DNA of 62,190 nucleotides from Corynebacterium sp. HMSC078H07 (lineage in GTDB: Bacteria; Actinomycetota; Actinomycetes; Mycobacteriales; Mycobacteriaceae), in NCBI RefSeq assembly GCF_001812805.1, contig NZ_KV810465.1:1-62190 (forward strand). Reading direction: 5' to 3'. Both the position numbers and the translations under genes were made by a program. Under the pieces are notes generated by a model, which had not been told where the DNA came from, did no database searches, and worked only from the letters and a program-made list of their open reading frames with translations. Within the stretch, counting starts at the first letter, position 1. Each line of letters starts with the position of its first letter. Below are positions 25,207 through 34,474 of the stretch, piece after piece.

Positions 25207-26351
25207 TAGCGGCGGAACTTGTCTCGGAGTCGGGTAAAGAGGGACTCGCCTTGGTTGTCACCGGCGCGGTGCACCTCCGTGCCGCTGTGACCAGCGGCGC
25301 GAACCTTTTCGAGGGCCTCGCGGGTCTTCTTGTCCAGGTCGGTCGGGATAACGACGTCCACGTGGGCATGGAGGTTGCCATAACCATCCGTGCGCAGGCG
25401 CGGCATGCCCTTGCCTTGGAGGGTGATGGACTCGCCCGGCTGGGTGCCCGGCGCGATGTCGAGGGTAAGCTCTTCGCCGTCGAGCTGCTCGACGGTACAG
25501 GACGCGCCGAGGGCGGCATCCACCATGGGCACGCGAACGGTCAGGTGCAGGTCATCGGCGTTGCGCTCGAAGACCGGGTGCGGTTCGGTGTGGACCTCGA
25601 CGTAGAGATCGCCGGCGGGGCCGCCGCCGTGACCGACTTCGCCCTGAGACGCCATGCGGATGCGCATGCCATCGCCGATACCCGCCGGGATGGTCACGGT
25701 GATATCGCGGCGCTTGCGCACGCGACCATCGCCGCCGCAGTGGCCGCAGGGATCGGTAACGACCTCACCAAAGCCGTAGCACTTCGGGCAATCGCGGGTA
25801 GTCATCATGTTGCCCAGCATGCTGCGCTGGACCTCCTGGACCTGGCCCATGCCGCCACAGTGATCACAGGTGACCGGCTTCGCCTTGGACTCGGAACCGG
25901 TGCCCTCACAGCGGTCACAGAGCACGGCGGTATCGACCTTAACCTGCTGCTTGACGCCGCTGTAGGCCTCTTCGAGGGTAATCGTGGTGCGCAGCAGGGC
26001 ATCATCGCCCGGCTGGACGCGGGAACGCGGACCGCGGGAAGCCGCACCGCCGCCGAAGAACTCAGCAAAGAGGTCACCCAAACCGCCTCCGCCAAAGCCG
26101 CCGAAACCACCGCCGCCCTGCGCGGCGCGGTCCTCCATGGGGTCTCCGCCCATGTCGACTACCTGGCGCTTCTGCGGATCCAGAAGAACCTCCTGGGCAA
26201 GGGAGGCCTCGCGGAACTTCTCCGCGGCCTCGTCATCACCCGGGTTCACGTCCGGGTGGTACTTGCGCGCCAGCTTGCGATAGGCCTTCTTAATCTCGGC
26301 ATCAGAGGCCGACTTATCTACACCAAGAATGCCGTAGTAGTCACGAGCCAC
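25206..26351 (-). CDS. dnaJ2: Chaperone DnaJ (DnaJ2)
   Basis: The 381-residue co-chaperone stimulates DnaK. The J domain (residues 3-70) contains the HPD motif ([10 protein letters not shown]). A Gly/Phe-rich region follows ([20 protein letters not shown]), then four zinc-finger repeats ([32 protein letters not shown]) and C-terminal substrate-binding domains. It sits next to hrcA, as in other actinobacteria, so it is the second DnaJ, not the dnaK-operon copy. Confidence 0.96.
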   Translation of the reverse strand: MARDYYGILGVDKSASDAEIKKAYRKLARKYHPDVNPGDDEAAEKFREASLAQEVLLDPQKRQVVDMGGDPMEDRAAQGGGGFGGFGGGGLGDLFAEFFGGGAASRGPRSRVQPGDDALLRTTITLEEAYSGVKQQVKVDTAVLCDRCEGTGSESKAKPVTCDHCGGMGQVQEVQRSMLGNMMTTRDCPKCYGFGEVVTDPCGHCGGDGRVRKRRDITVTIPAGIGDGMRIRMASQGEVGHGGGPAGDLYVEVHTEPHPVFERNADDLHLTVRVPMVDAALGASCTVEQLDGEELTLDIAPGTQPGESITLQGKGMPRLRTDGYGNLHAHVDVVIPTDLDKKTREALEKVRAAGHSGTEVHRAGDNQGESLFTRLRDKFRR

Positions 26352-26405
26352 GTACTGTCATCCTTCTATATCTCGTTGATGCTAAATCTAATCCGACCGG
26401 CTAGC

Positions 26406-27440
26406 TTACTCGCCCGCCAAGATTTCACTCACATAGCGTGCAACGGCAGACACCTTGGAGATTGTTCCCGAATAGTCCATATACGTTGGCCCCACCACAC
26501 CAAGCCCGCCGAGTGCCGCTGCCTCCGAGCCAGTGCCGAAGCCATAGTGCGTGGCCACCACGGAGGTTTGGCGCAGCTCATCGGCTTCGTTTTCCTCACC
26601 GATGGAGACCGAGACATTGCCCAGGTCCGGCACGCGCGCTAGCAATTTCAGCACGACGACCTGCTCCTCGAGGGCCTCGATGATGGAGGGCAAGCCATCC
26701 GGAAGCGCGACGCGCGTGAGGTTCGACGTGCCGGCCAAAATGAGGCGGTCGGAGGGCTGCTCGACGAGGGTCTCAATGAGCGTCGTGGCGGCTTTGAGGA
26801 CGTGGGGGCGGATGTCGGTTGGGGAGTCGTCGACAAGCGCGGCGAGTTCTACCGAGGCTTCCGTGAGAGTCTTGCCCTCCAGGGTGGTGTTGAGGATATC
26901 GCGCAGGCGGTGGGTCTGCTCGGGGTCTATCACGTCATCGAGCTCGACATTGCGCTGATCGACGCGCCCATTGTCCGTAATAAGCACCAACAGCAGGCGC
27001 ACTGGTGAGAGTGCCACAACCTCGCAGTGTTTGACGCGCGAAACCTTGAGGTTCGGCAGCTGCACGACGGCTGCCTGCTTGGTCACCTGGGCCAGCAGTT
27101 GTACCGAGCGGCGCAACACGTCCTCCAAATCCACGCCGCCTTCGAGGAAGGTGAGCATGGCGCGGCGCTCAGCTGTGGAGAGCGGTTTGACGTCGTGGAG
27201 CGTGTCGACGAATTGGCGGTAGCCCTTCTGCGTGGGCACGCGCCCGGAGCTGGCGTGTTCCTGGGCGATGAGCCCCTCGGCCTCGAGCACGGCCATGTCA
27301 TTTCGGATCGTCGCCGAGGACACGCCCAGCTGGTAGCGCTCGAGCAGGGCCTTGGAGCCGACGGGCGATTGCGAGGCGATGTAGTCCGCGACGATGGCGC
27401 GCAGGACCTCTTGGCGGCGGGCATCGGTGGAGCTAGACAT
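26406..27440 (-). CDS. hrcA: Heat-inducible transcription repressor HrcA
   Basis: The 344-residue repressor binds CIRCE operators of chaperonin genes. The N-terminal winged helix is visible ([46 protein letters not shown] across residues 8-53). The dimerisation and GAF-like parts follow ([15 protein letters not shown] type: [17 protein letters not shown]-terminal [21 protein letters not shown]). It precedes dnaJ2 by 54 bases in one operon. No CIRCE sequence was seen at its own promoter, so autoregulation is not supported here. Confidence 0.96.
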   Translation of the reverse strand: MSSSTDARRQEVLRAIVADYIASQSPVGSKALLERYQLGVSSATIRNDMAVLEAEGLIAQEHASSGRVPTQKGYRQFVDTLHDVKPLSTAERRAMLTFLEGGVDLEDVLRRSVQLLAQVTKQAAVVQLPNLKVSRVKHCEVVALSPVRLLLVLITDNGRVDQRNVELDDVIDPEQTHRLRDILNTTLEGKTLTEASVELAALVDDSPTDIRPHVLKAATTLIETLVEQPSDRLILAGTSNLTRVALPDGLPSIIEALEEQVVVLKLLARVPDLGNVSVSIGEENEADELRQTSVVATHYGFGTGSEAAALGGLGVVGPTYMDYSGTISKVSAVARYVSEILAGE

Positions 27441-27603
27441 GTCTCTAAGGCTATCCGTTCTGGCGAGCGATAGTGAGATCTGGTGACAATCTGCCTAGGT
27501 GCGCTGGCAGCCCGTCACCACTTCCAGGTGGTTCCATAATGTGCTTCTAGAAGGGTTCATCATGCGCTTCCAGATAGCTCGAGTTCTGATACTCCCTACG
27601 GAT

Positions 27604-27723
27604 GGTCCCTTTAGTCTGGTCTCTTATCGGTGCAAAGAGACCATCTACGGGCGCGATTCCTGCGATAGATGGTCCCTTTTCGCTGTAAAGGGACCAAATT
27701 AACGGGACCAAACTAGAAGGACC
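27604..27723. repeat. GGTCCCTTT element, copy C
   Basis: The 120-bp element lies upstream of hrcA. It has outer arms GGTCCCTTTAGTCTGGTC and GGGACCAAACTAGAAGGACC, a hairpin GGTCTCTT.../AAAGAGACC, a 9-bp stem GACCATCTA/TAGATGGTC around a GC-rich loop, and a hairpin GGTCCCTTTT.../AAAGGGACC. It is the cleanest copy. The 430-base gap (27441-27870) around it also holds four CTAAC motifs and a hairpin, and no gene. Confidence 0.87.
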
Positions 27724-27819
27724 ACTTAAAAGGACTAACCGTATCGAGAGCGACTAACAGGTTTCTCGACGTGGAGAGAGAAACTAACAATTTCCCGGCG
27801 GGGCTAACTTTAAGTCATG

Positions 27820-27849
27820 CTGTCCCCAGTATCGGAAGGTTGGGGACAG
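27820..27849. other. Hairpin downstream of hemW
   Basis: CTGTCCCCA and TGGGGACAG (9-bp perfect stem, 12-base loop) lie 22 bases after the hemW stop. There is no T-run on the hemW strand, so it may protect the 3' end of the message or be part of the repeat-rich gap rather than a classical terminator. Confidence 0.45.
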
Positions 27850-27870
27850 GCCACGAGCAGGTCGCGGCAG

Positions 27871-29007
27871 CTAGTGGGCGGTGTCTTCGGCGACGAGGAG
27901 GTCGGTGATAATGCCATCTGCGAGTAGGCGTCCAGACTTGGTCACACGGAGGCGGTCACCAGCCTGTTCAAGCAGGCCGCGCTCGATGAAACGCGCAGCT
28001 ACAGGCTCGGCGGCCGGCGCGAGCCAGGACGCAGGGATGCCCTCGCGCAGACGCAGACCCAGCATGATGCGCTCGGTGTGGCGGTCAGCCTCCGTGAGCT
28101 GCTCGCAGTCCTTGATGGGCAACTGCCCCGCTTCAACCGCCTTGATATAGGTCCGCGGGTTCTTCACGTTGAAGAAGCGCTCGTCGCCTAAGTGCGAATG
28201 CGCGCCCGGGCCCACGCCCCACCAGTTGCCGTCGACCCAGTAGATGCGGTTGTGCTGGCACTCCCCGCCCGGCTTGGCCCAGTTGGAGACCTCGTACCAT
28301 TCAAGACCAGCGGCTTCGAGCGTGGAAGAAATCATCTCGTAGCGCCGAGCCAGCACATCCTCATCCGGTGCGGGCAGCAGTCCCTTCGATACCTTGCGGG
28401 CCATGCGCGTGCCGTCTTCCACGATGAGCGAATACGCACTGATGTGGTCCACCCCGGTGTCCAAGGCGCACTCGAGAGTCAAGGCAACATCGGCGTCCTC
28501 TTCTGTCGGCGTTCCGTAAATCATGTCCAGGTTGACGTGCTCGAAGCCCGCGGCAACAGCCTCGCGGGCGGCATCGAAGGCGCGGCCCGGGGTATGGGCC
28601 CGCTCCAATACCGCGAGCACGCCCGGGGAGGCGGACTGCATGCCGAGCGAGAGGCGGGTAAAGCCGGCGTCGAGAAGCCCGGTGAAATACTCCGGCGACG
28701 TGGACTCCGGGTTGGATTCCGTGGTGACTTCCGCGCCTGGGGCCAAGCCAAAGGTGTCGCGAACGCGGCCCAAAATTCGGCCAAGCCCGTCGGCGCCTAG
28801 CAGGCTCGGCGTGCCGCCACCGATAAAAACGGTCTCCGCTTCGCGGCCCACCTGAGCCGCCGCCATCTCCAGCTCTTTTTCCAAGGCTGAGAGATAATCA
28901 CTGGTCAGGTCCCCTCCCAACTCACCCGGGGTATAGGTATTGAAGTCGCAATAGCCACACCGTGAGGCACAGAAGGGCACGTGAATGTAAAGACCAAAGG
29001 GATCCAT
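27871..29007 (-). CDS. hemW: Radical SAM haem chaperone HemW
   Basis: The 378-residue protein has the HemW/HemN-like radical SAM cluster at Cys13, Cys17 and Cys20 (HVPFCASRCGYCDFN) near the N-terminus, then ETVFIGGGTPSLL and a C-terminal HemN domain (RIYWVDGNWWGVGPGAHSHL). It lacks the extra HemN N-terminal region with a fourth Cys. That matches HemW, which hands haem to membrane proteins, rather than the oxygen-independent coproporphyrinogen oxidase. ATG 29007 is preferred to TTG 29016. The gene is the last of the leftward conserved block. Confidence 0.92.
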   Translation of the reverse strand: MDPFGLYIHVPFCASRCGYCDFNTYTPGELGGDLTSDYLSALEKELEMAAAQVGREAETVFIGGGTPSLLGADGLGRILGRVRDTFGLAPGAEVTTESNPESTSPEYFTGLLDAGFTRLSLGMQSASPGVLAVLERAHTPGRAFDAAREAVAAGFEHVNLDMIYGTPTEEDADVALTLECALDTGVDHISAYSLIVEDGTRMARKVSKGLLPAPDEDVLARRYEMISSTLEAAGLEWYEVSNWAKPGGECQHNRIYWVDGNWWGVGPGAHSHLGDERFFNVKNPRTYIKAVEAGQLPIKDCEQLTEADRHTERIMLGLRLREGIPASWLAPAAEPVAARFIERGLLEQAGDRLRVTKSGRLLADGIITDLLVAEDTAH

Positions 29008-29047
29008 GGGGAACAAAATAACCGACTGAACCGTTGAAGCGGTAGTC

Positions 29048-29143
29048 TATAGTGCAGATTTGCTTCCCCGATAGTGAAAGAAAGGCCCCCTTTTCGTGGA
29101 ACCTCCGAGTCGATGTCCCCGCTGCCAACCCAAGGCGGTGGGG
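29048..29143 (+). promoter_or_regulatory. Promoter and leader hairpin of the CNNM operon
   Basis: TATAGT at 29048-29053 is a good -10 for the rightward operon and would give a leader of about 90 bases. Just before the GTG start, CCCCGCTGCC (29117-29126) can pair with GGCGGTGGGG (29134-29143), two G-U pairs included. This would cover the purine-rich stretch that serves as ribosome site. No known riboswitch class was recognised. Confidence 0.4.
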
Positions 29144-29149
29144 TAAGCC

Positions 29150-30523
29150 GTGTTATCTGCCATCCTGATGATTGTGGCGGGTTTCGCCGTCATCGCTCTC
29201 ATTATCGTGGCCAACGCGTACTTCGTGGCGCAGGAATTCGCCTTCATGTCGGTGGACCGCACGCAGCTGCGCCAGCGCGCTGCAACCGGGGATAAATCGG
29301 CAGAGCGCGCACTCAAAATTACGCAGAAAACATCCTTCATGCTCTCCGGCGCGCAGCTGGGCATCACGATTACAGGCCTGCTCATTGGTTATGTGGCCGA
29401 GCCCCTCGTGGGCCAAGGCCTGGGCCAGCTGCTCGGCGGCGTGGGCGTGCCGGTCGGTGTGTCCGTCGCCGTGGGTACGGTAACCGCACTGGCGGTATCG
29501 ACGGTTCTCACGATGCTCTTCGCCGAGCTCTTCCCCAAGAACTACACCATCGCCGCACCCATGAAGTCAGCCCTGTGGCTCTCCGCGTCCACCATGTGGT
29601 ACCTGCGGATTTTCGGATGGCTGGTCCACTTCTTCGAGTACTCCTCCAACGCCCTGCTCAAGGTCTTTGGCATCGAGCCAGTGGAGGATGTCGATTCTTC
29701 CGCCACCACCGATGACTTGGAGTCCATCGTGGATGCCTCCCACGAGGCGGGTGACTTGGATGAGGACACCTACCTGGTCCTCGACCGCCTCCTCGACTTC
29801 CCCGAGCATGACGTCGGACATGCCATGATTCCGCGCTCGCGCGTGGATGTCATCGAGCCGGAGACCACCATCGGTGAGGTCCGCGAGATGATGTCGGAGA
29901 ACCACACGCGCTACCCCATCATCGATGATGAGCACAGTCCCATCGGTGTGGTGCACCTCTACGATGTGCTGGGCACTGAGCTGCCTCCGGCTACCCCAGC
30001 CCGCGAAATCATGAAGGAACCCGTGGTGGTGCCGGAGCTCATGCCGCTTCCCGACGTCGTCACAGAGCTTCGCGACGCCGACGAGAAACTCGCCTGCGTC
30101 ATCGACGAATACGGTGGCTTCGTGGGCATCGTGACCATGGAGGACCTAGCCGAGGAAATCCTTGGCGATGTCACCGACGAGCACGACCTCGAAGAGACCG
30201 AAGAAATCACCGAGCAGGACGAAACGCACTGGATCGTCGACGGTGACACGCCTATCGACGAAGTCGAGCGAGCCATCGGCCACGACCTGCCCGAGGGCGA
30301 TTTCGAAACCGTCGCAGGCCTACTCATCGCACATTCCGGCACGCTGCCGGAGGAAGGCGAGGAACTCTCCATCGAGCTGGAGGCTGAGCCTGACGATTGG
30401 GTCGACGGCGACGAGGCTCCGACCCGCACACTCAACGTGCGCGTCGAGGAGATCGACCGCCACGTGCCCTCCGTCTTGGCGCTAGAGCTGGTGGAGGAAT
30501 TTCCGGAAGGAGAGGATGACTAA
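29150..30523 (+). CDS. CNNM/CorC-family membrane protein with CBS domains (first copy)
   Basis: The 457-residue protein has the DUF21/CNNM membrane domain (residues 1-190: MIVAGFAVIALIIVANAYFVA, QLGITITGLLIGYVAEP, LFAELFPKNYTIAAP). Two CBS domains follow (about 205-330: ARNHG-like MIPRSRVDVIEPETTIGEV; EYGGFVGIVTMEDLAEEILG), then a C-terminal CorC/HlyC domain. The family exports or regulates magnesium or cobalt; the old name is hemolysin-like. It is translationally coupled (TAATG) to a second member. Confidence 0.93.
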   Translation: MLSAILMIVAGFAVIALIIVANAYFVAQEFAFMSVDRTQLRQRAATGDKSAERALKITQKTSFMLSGAQLGITITGLLIGYVAEPLVGQGLGQLLGGVGVPVGVSVAVGTVTALAVSTVLTMLFAELFPKNYTIAAPMKSALWLSASTMWYLRIFGWLVHFFEYSSNALLKVFGIEPVEDVDSSATTDDLESIVDASHEAGDLDEDTYLVLDRLLDFPEHDVGHAMIPRSRVDVIEPETTIGEVREMMSENHTRYPIIDDEHSPIGVVHLYDVLGTELPPATPAREIMKEPVVVPELMPLPDVVTELRDADEKLACVIDEYGGFVGIVTMEDLAEEILGDVTDEHDLEETEEITEQDETHWIVDGDTPIDEVERAIGHDLPEGDFETVAGLLIAHSGTLPEEGEELSIELEAEPDDWVDGDEAPTRTLNVRVEEIDRHVPSVLALELVEEFPEGEDD

Positions 30524-31590
30524 TGACTGATACTTGGTGGTTTAACCTCATCGTCACCCTGCTCATCATCGCCGCCTCCGCGTTCTTCGTGGTTATCGAG
30601 TTCTCCCTCATGGGTGCGCGCCGCAACCGTTTGGAGGAAACCGCGGAGTCCTCGGCGGCCTCGCGCGCGGGCCTACGCTCGCTCAACGAGCTGACCATCA
30701 TGTTGGCCGGCGCCCAGCTGGGCATTACCGCCGCAACGTTTGTCCTCGGTGCAGTGACCAAGCCCTGGGTCCATCACCTCCTGATGAGCCCGCTCGAAGC
30801 GCTGGGCCTGCCGTTGGGCGTTGCGGACGTCGTCTCCTTCCTCCTTGCGCTGTTCATCGTGACCTTCCTGCACTTGGTCATCGGTGAGATGGCGCCAAAA
30901 TCCTGGGCCATTGCCCACCCGGAGACGGCCCTGCAGCTCATCGCGGTCCCCGCTCGCGGCTTCATTTGGCTCTTCCGCCCGCTGCTGATCTGGATCAACA
31001 AGATGGCGAACAAGCTGGTCCGCATGACTGGTGAAGAGCCAGTGGACCGCGCCGGTGCGGCCGGCTACGACGCAGAAACCTTGCGCCATCTGGTCGAGCA
31101 CTCGCGCCTGACGGGCACGCTTGACGACGACTCCGCCAACCAGATCACCGGCGTCATCGAGTTGGAAGCCGCCACCGCGGCGCAGCTGGCACGCGAGCAT
31201 GGTTCGGAAATCTTGCCGTTGTCCGCGGATGCCACCGTGGCCGAGCTTCACGACCTCGTGGTGCGCAAGTCCATCATGCGCGTGCTGGTCTACCCCCGTG
31301 CCTCACGCATCCCGCGCATCGTCCACGTGCGCGATACCTTGCTCGCGGATCCGGATACCCCGGTGCTGGACTTCTCCCGCCCTGCCCTGGCTGTGGGTTC
31401 GTCTTCCACCGTGCAGAAAACCCTGGACCAGATGCGTGCCCGCAACGAGCAGCTTGTTGTCGTGGGCAAGCCCACCAAGGACAAGACCGTGTGGATCCTC
31501 ACCTGGGATGACATCATGGGCCAGCTGTGGCCACAGATTACGGAGCAGCTGGACCAGGCTGTGCCGACGTCGAAGAACCCGGGCGCCTAG
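30523..31590 (+). CDS. CNNM/CorC-family membrane protein (second copy)
   Basis: The 355-residue paralogue has the same DUF21 membrane domain (NLIVTLLIIAASAFFVVIEFSLMGARRNRL, read over residues 6-36; QLGITAATFVLGAVTKPWV; VIGEMAPKSWAIAHPE). Only a shortened CBS pair follows (about 210-340), and the C-terminal CorC domain is missing. The adjacent paralogue carries that domain, so the two may form a heteromer. Start and stop overlap with the first copy. A strong terminator follows. Confidence 0.92.
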   Translation: MTDTWWFNLIVTLLIIAASAFFVVIEFSLMGARRNRLEETAESSAASRAGLRSLNELTIMLAGAQLGITAATFVLGAVTKPWVHHLLMSPLEALGLPLGVADVVSFLLALFIVTFLHLVIGEMAPKSWAIAHPETALQLIAVPARGFIWLFRPLLIWINKMANKLVRMTGEEPVDRAGAAGYDAETLRHLVEHSRLTGTLDDDSANQITGVIELEAATAAQLAREHGSEILPLSADATVAELHDLVVRKSIMRVLVYPRASRIPRIVHVRDTLLADPDTPVLDFSRPALAVGSSSTVQKTLDQMRARNEQLVVVGKPTKDKTVWILTWDDIMGQLWPQITEQLDQAVPTSKNPGA

Positions 31591-31619
31591 CGCGCGTCCC
31601 GGGCCCCTGAATAGCGAAA

Positions 31620-31660
31620 AGCGCCGCCGAGAGAGGGAATCTCGGCGGCGCTCTTCTTTT
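31620..31660 (+). terminator. Intrinsic terminator after the CNNM pair
   Basis: GCGCCGCCGAGA (31621-31632) pairs with TCTCGGCGGCGC (31640-31651) around a 7-base loop, followed by TCTTCTTTT. Confidence 0.93.
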
Positions 31661-31701
31661 GTCCTTGTGTGTTGGCAACAAGGAAGTCTGTGGTGCGGCG
31701 A

Positions 31702-32382
31702 CTACGCGGTCGTGGCGGCCTTCTTCTGGCGCTTGGCGCGAACGCGGGCAACAACGGCGTCGATACGCGCTCGCTCCTCCAAGAAGGGCGGCGGGTTATG
31801 GCCGCGCATGGTACGCACGAAGGCGGGGTGAGCTTCGACGACGGTATGGCGCCAAGCCTGCACGGCAATAAGGGAGGATTCGCCTGCGCGCTTGTACAGA
31901 TTCGGCAAGGAGACCACGTCGAGATTGCGAGCTACGGCGTCGGTTTGCGCCAGCACGTACTCAACGAGCTCGCGCAGGTAAGCAGCGACCGCAGCGGTAC
32001 GGCCGCGCAGGGTTTCCGCCAGTTCCGAGACGACGACGGGTGGGCCCGAAATCGGTAGGCCTTCGGCGAGCGCGCGGGCGGTTAGCTGCTTCGGCTCCTC
32101 GACGTCATAGTCGCCGGACGGGGCAGCCGAAATGGTTCCGGATTTCAGGCCGGAGACCAGCGCGTGGCGCAGGCCGATGAGCTCCCCGACGCAGCGCCCG
32201 GAATCCACGCGGGCATCTTCGACGATGTCCCCCAGTTCGGCCAAACAGTCGAGGGAGAGTTCATCATCCCAATCCTCGATGGCCTCGATGAGGTGCTCGA
32301 TATAATCGACGACTTCATCGCCGATGTTGTAGATTTCTTGGGTCAGCTCACGGTGGCGCAGCTCGGCTGCGATCTTGTGCAT
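31702..32382 (-). CDS. Hypothetical helical protein
   Basis: The 226-residue protein is not recognised. It is mostly helical and soluble, with a charged start (HKIAAELRHRELTQEIYNIG), an acidic stretch (AIEDWDDELSLDCLAELGDIVEDA read over residues 33-56), and a basic C-terminus (ARVRAKRQKKAATTA). No enzymatic motif or membrane segment is seen. It stands alone between the CNNM terminator and fadD15. Codon use is typical of the chromosome, so it is likely a genuine lineage-specific gene. Confidence 0.75.
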   Translation of the reverse strand: MHKIAAELRHRELTQEIYNIGDEVVDYIEHLIEAIEDWDDELSLDCLAELGDIVEDARVDSGRCVGELIGLRHALVSGLKSGTISAAPSGDYDVEEPKQLTARALAEGLPISGPPVVVSELAETLRGRTAAVAAYLRELVEYVLAQTDAVARNLDVVSLPNLYKRAGESSLIAVQAWRHTVVEAHPAFVRTMRGHNPPPFLEERARIDAVVARVRAKRQKKAATTA

Positions 32383-32540
32383 AGGCTGCCCTTTCCGCGA
32401 GAACCTCTAGCTGAGGTTTAGAGTTTTTCTGACCCCGCTGACTCTATTAGAGATCCTCGCGTCGGGCTGCGCGACACTCCGAAGGAATTCACAGACTCCG
32501 TCCAGCGGCTGCATGCCACCGGACCGTACCTTCGCCGACG

Positions 32541-34382
32541 TTACTTCTTGCCGGCGTAGAGGCGCTCGATGTCGGCAGCGTAGCGCTGCGCGACGACGTA
32601 GCGCTTAACCTTCATGGTCGGGGTGAGCTCGTTGCTCTCCTCGGTGAGGTCCTGTTCCAGGATGACGAACTTCTTAATGCCCTCAGCATGAGACACCGTG
32701 GCGTTGACCTGGTTGATGGCGTCCTGGATGTCGGCGCGTAGCCCCGGATCGGCGGCCACCTCACGCATACCTTTGGCAGCGGAAATGTTGTGCTCAGCCT
32801 TCCAGCGCTTGAGGGCGTCCTCATCCAGGGTGAGCAGCACGCCGACGAAAGGCTTACCGTCGCCCACCACCATGGCCTGGGAGATGAGCGGGTGGGAGCG
32901 CAGGATGTCTTCCATCGGGCCGGGCGACACATTCTTGCCGCCGGCAGTCACAATGAGGTCCTTCTTGCGTCCAGTGATGACGAGCTTGCCATCCTCATCG
33001 ATTTCGCCGAGGTCACCGGTGTTGTACCAGCCGTCGTTAAGCGCGCCTTCCGTAGCCTCCGGGTTCTGCCAATAGCCTTTAAAGACGATGTCGCCCTTGA
33101 TGAGAATTTCGCCGTCCTCATTAATACGCAGCGTCGTTCCACCCAGCGGCGGGCCAACAGTGCCGATGGACTGGTCCACAAAGTCCACCGCGGCCGCAGC
33201 GGCGGTCTCCGTCAAGCCATAACCCTCGTAGATGGTCACGCCGATACCGCGGTACCAGTGCAACAGCTCCTGGGAAATGGCCGAGCCGCCAGAGATGCAG
33301 TACTTCACCTCGCCACCCATGGCCTCGCGGATGGCCGCGTAGACCAGCTTGTCAAAGGCCTTGTGCTTGGCCTTGAGCACTCGGCTGGGGCCCTCCGGCG
33401 TGTCCAACGCCTTGGAGTATTCAATGGCGATCTTCTCCGCACGGTCAAAGATGGCGCCCTTGAAAGCGGACGAGCCGTGTGCCTTGGCCGACGCACCATT
33501 GCGCACCTTTTCAAACACGCGAGGCACACCCAAAATCAAGTTGGGGCGCGAACGCGCGAACTCGATGGTGATGGTGCCGAAGTCCGACCAGTGGTTCTGG
33601 GAAGCGCCACCAATGGTGACCGCGAGGGACACCGCGCGGCTGAAGACGTGCGCCAACGGCAGGAAGGTCAGCACGTGGGCGCCGGGAACGGCAATGGCGC
33701 CAATCGGGTTGGTGAGCAGGCCGCGGGCTTCCGCCAGCCAGTTGCGGTGCGTGAGCATGCAGCCCTTCGGGCGGCCGGTAGTACCTGAGGTGTAGACCAG
33801 CGAGGCGACGTCGTCGGTGTTGGTGGCTTCGATACGTTCGTTCACGGCGGCGTCGGAAATCTCGCGGCCTTCGAACTTCAACGTATCGATAGCAGAAGAG
33901 TTAATCTCTAGGATGCGTCGCAGCTGGGAGGGCGAGCCGTGCAGCTGTGGTGTACCGTCCTCCTGCAGCTTTAGATGCTTGACCAGCTCGGAATGCTCAC
34001 GCGTTTCCGTAATGGCGAGGATTGCGCCGGAGTCCTCGATGATCCACTGCACCTGTGACAATGAGGAGGACGGGTACACCGGCACCGAAATAGCGCCGGC
34101 GGCCCAGATGGCGTAATCCAAGAGCGACCACTCGTAGCGCGTCGTCGAAATGAGCGCCACGCGGTCGCCCTGCTCGACGCCGAGGGCCATAAGGCCCTTG
34201 GCCACCGCATACACCTCTTCAACAAATTCCTTCGCGGTGACGTTGACCCACTCGTAGTTCGCAGGTCGGGTAAACATAACGCCGTGTGGGCGGGCCTTTG
34301 CCGTGGCCATCATGGCCGTAAGGCAGGTCTCCCCTTCATCAATCTGGAACTGAGCTTTGGTATGTGCCTCATTTGAAGTCAC
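32541..34382 (-). CDS. fadD15: Long-chain fatty acid-CoA ligase, FadD15-like
   Basis: The 613-residue ANL-family enzyme activates fatty acids to acyl-CoA via an acyl-AMP. Motifs are ASLVYTSGTTGRPKGCMLTH (P-loop-like), ALVAHVFSRAVS-type helix (LPLAHVFSRAVSLA), YEGYGLTETAAAA, and WYNTGDLGEIDEDGKLVITG, then GRKKDLIVTAGGKNVSP. It resembles mycobacterial FadD15 and corynebacterial homologues at the same locus. GTG 34382 is chosen because AAAGGA lies 8 bases upstream; a start at 34400 would overlap that site. It is divergent from malQ. Confidence 0.94.
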   Translation of the reverse strand: MTSNEAHTKAQFQIDEGETCLTAMMATAKARPHGVMFTRPANYEWVNVTAKEFVEEVYAVAKGLMALGVEQGDRVALISTTRYEWSLLDYAIWAAGAISVPVYPSSSLSQVQWIIEDSGAILAITETREHSELVKHLKLQEDGTPQLHGSPSQLRRILEINSSAIDTLKFEGREISDAAVNERIEATNTDDVASLVYTSGTTGRPKGCMLTHRNWLAEARGLLTNPIGAIAVPGAHVLTFLPLAHVFSRAVSLAVTIGGASQNHWSDFGTITIEFARSRPNLILGVPRVFEKVRNGASAKAHGSSAFKGAIFDRAEKIAIEYSKALDTPEGPSRVLKAKHKAFDKLVYAAIREAMGGEVKYCISGGSAISQELLHWYRGIGVTIYEGYGLTETAAAAAVDFVDQSIGTVGPPLGGTTLRINEDGEILIKGDIVFKGYWQNPEATEGALNDGWYNTGDLGEIDEDGKLVITGRKKDLIVTAGGKNVSPGPMEDILRSHPLISQAMVVGDGKPFVGVLLTLDEDALKRWKAEHNISAAKGMREVAADPGLRADIQDAINQVNATVSHAEGIKKFVILEQDLTEESNELTPTMKVKRYVVAQRYAADIERLYAGKK

Positions 34383-34474
34383 AGGTGTGTCCTTTCCCAC
34401 AAAAAGTAATTCCAGCCCACTCTACCAACCGGTTTCATCGCATGCGCACGGAGGGCGTGGCACAATTGAGACCT

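Noticed and set aside
25251..26642. Rightward frame of 463 codons over dnaJ2
   Set aside because: It is antisense to dnaJ2 and the end of hrcA, with low-complexity Ala/Gly/Arg content and no start context.
26352..27600. CIRCE operator for HrcA
   Set aside because: No TTAGCACTC/GAGTGCTAA-type dyad was found near hrcA or dnaJ2.
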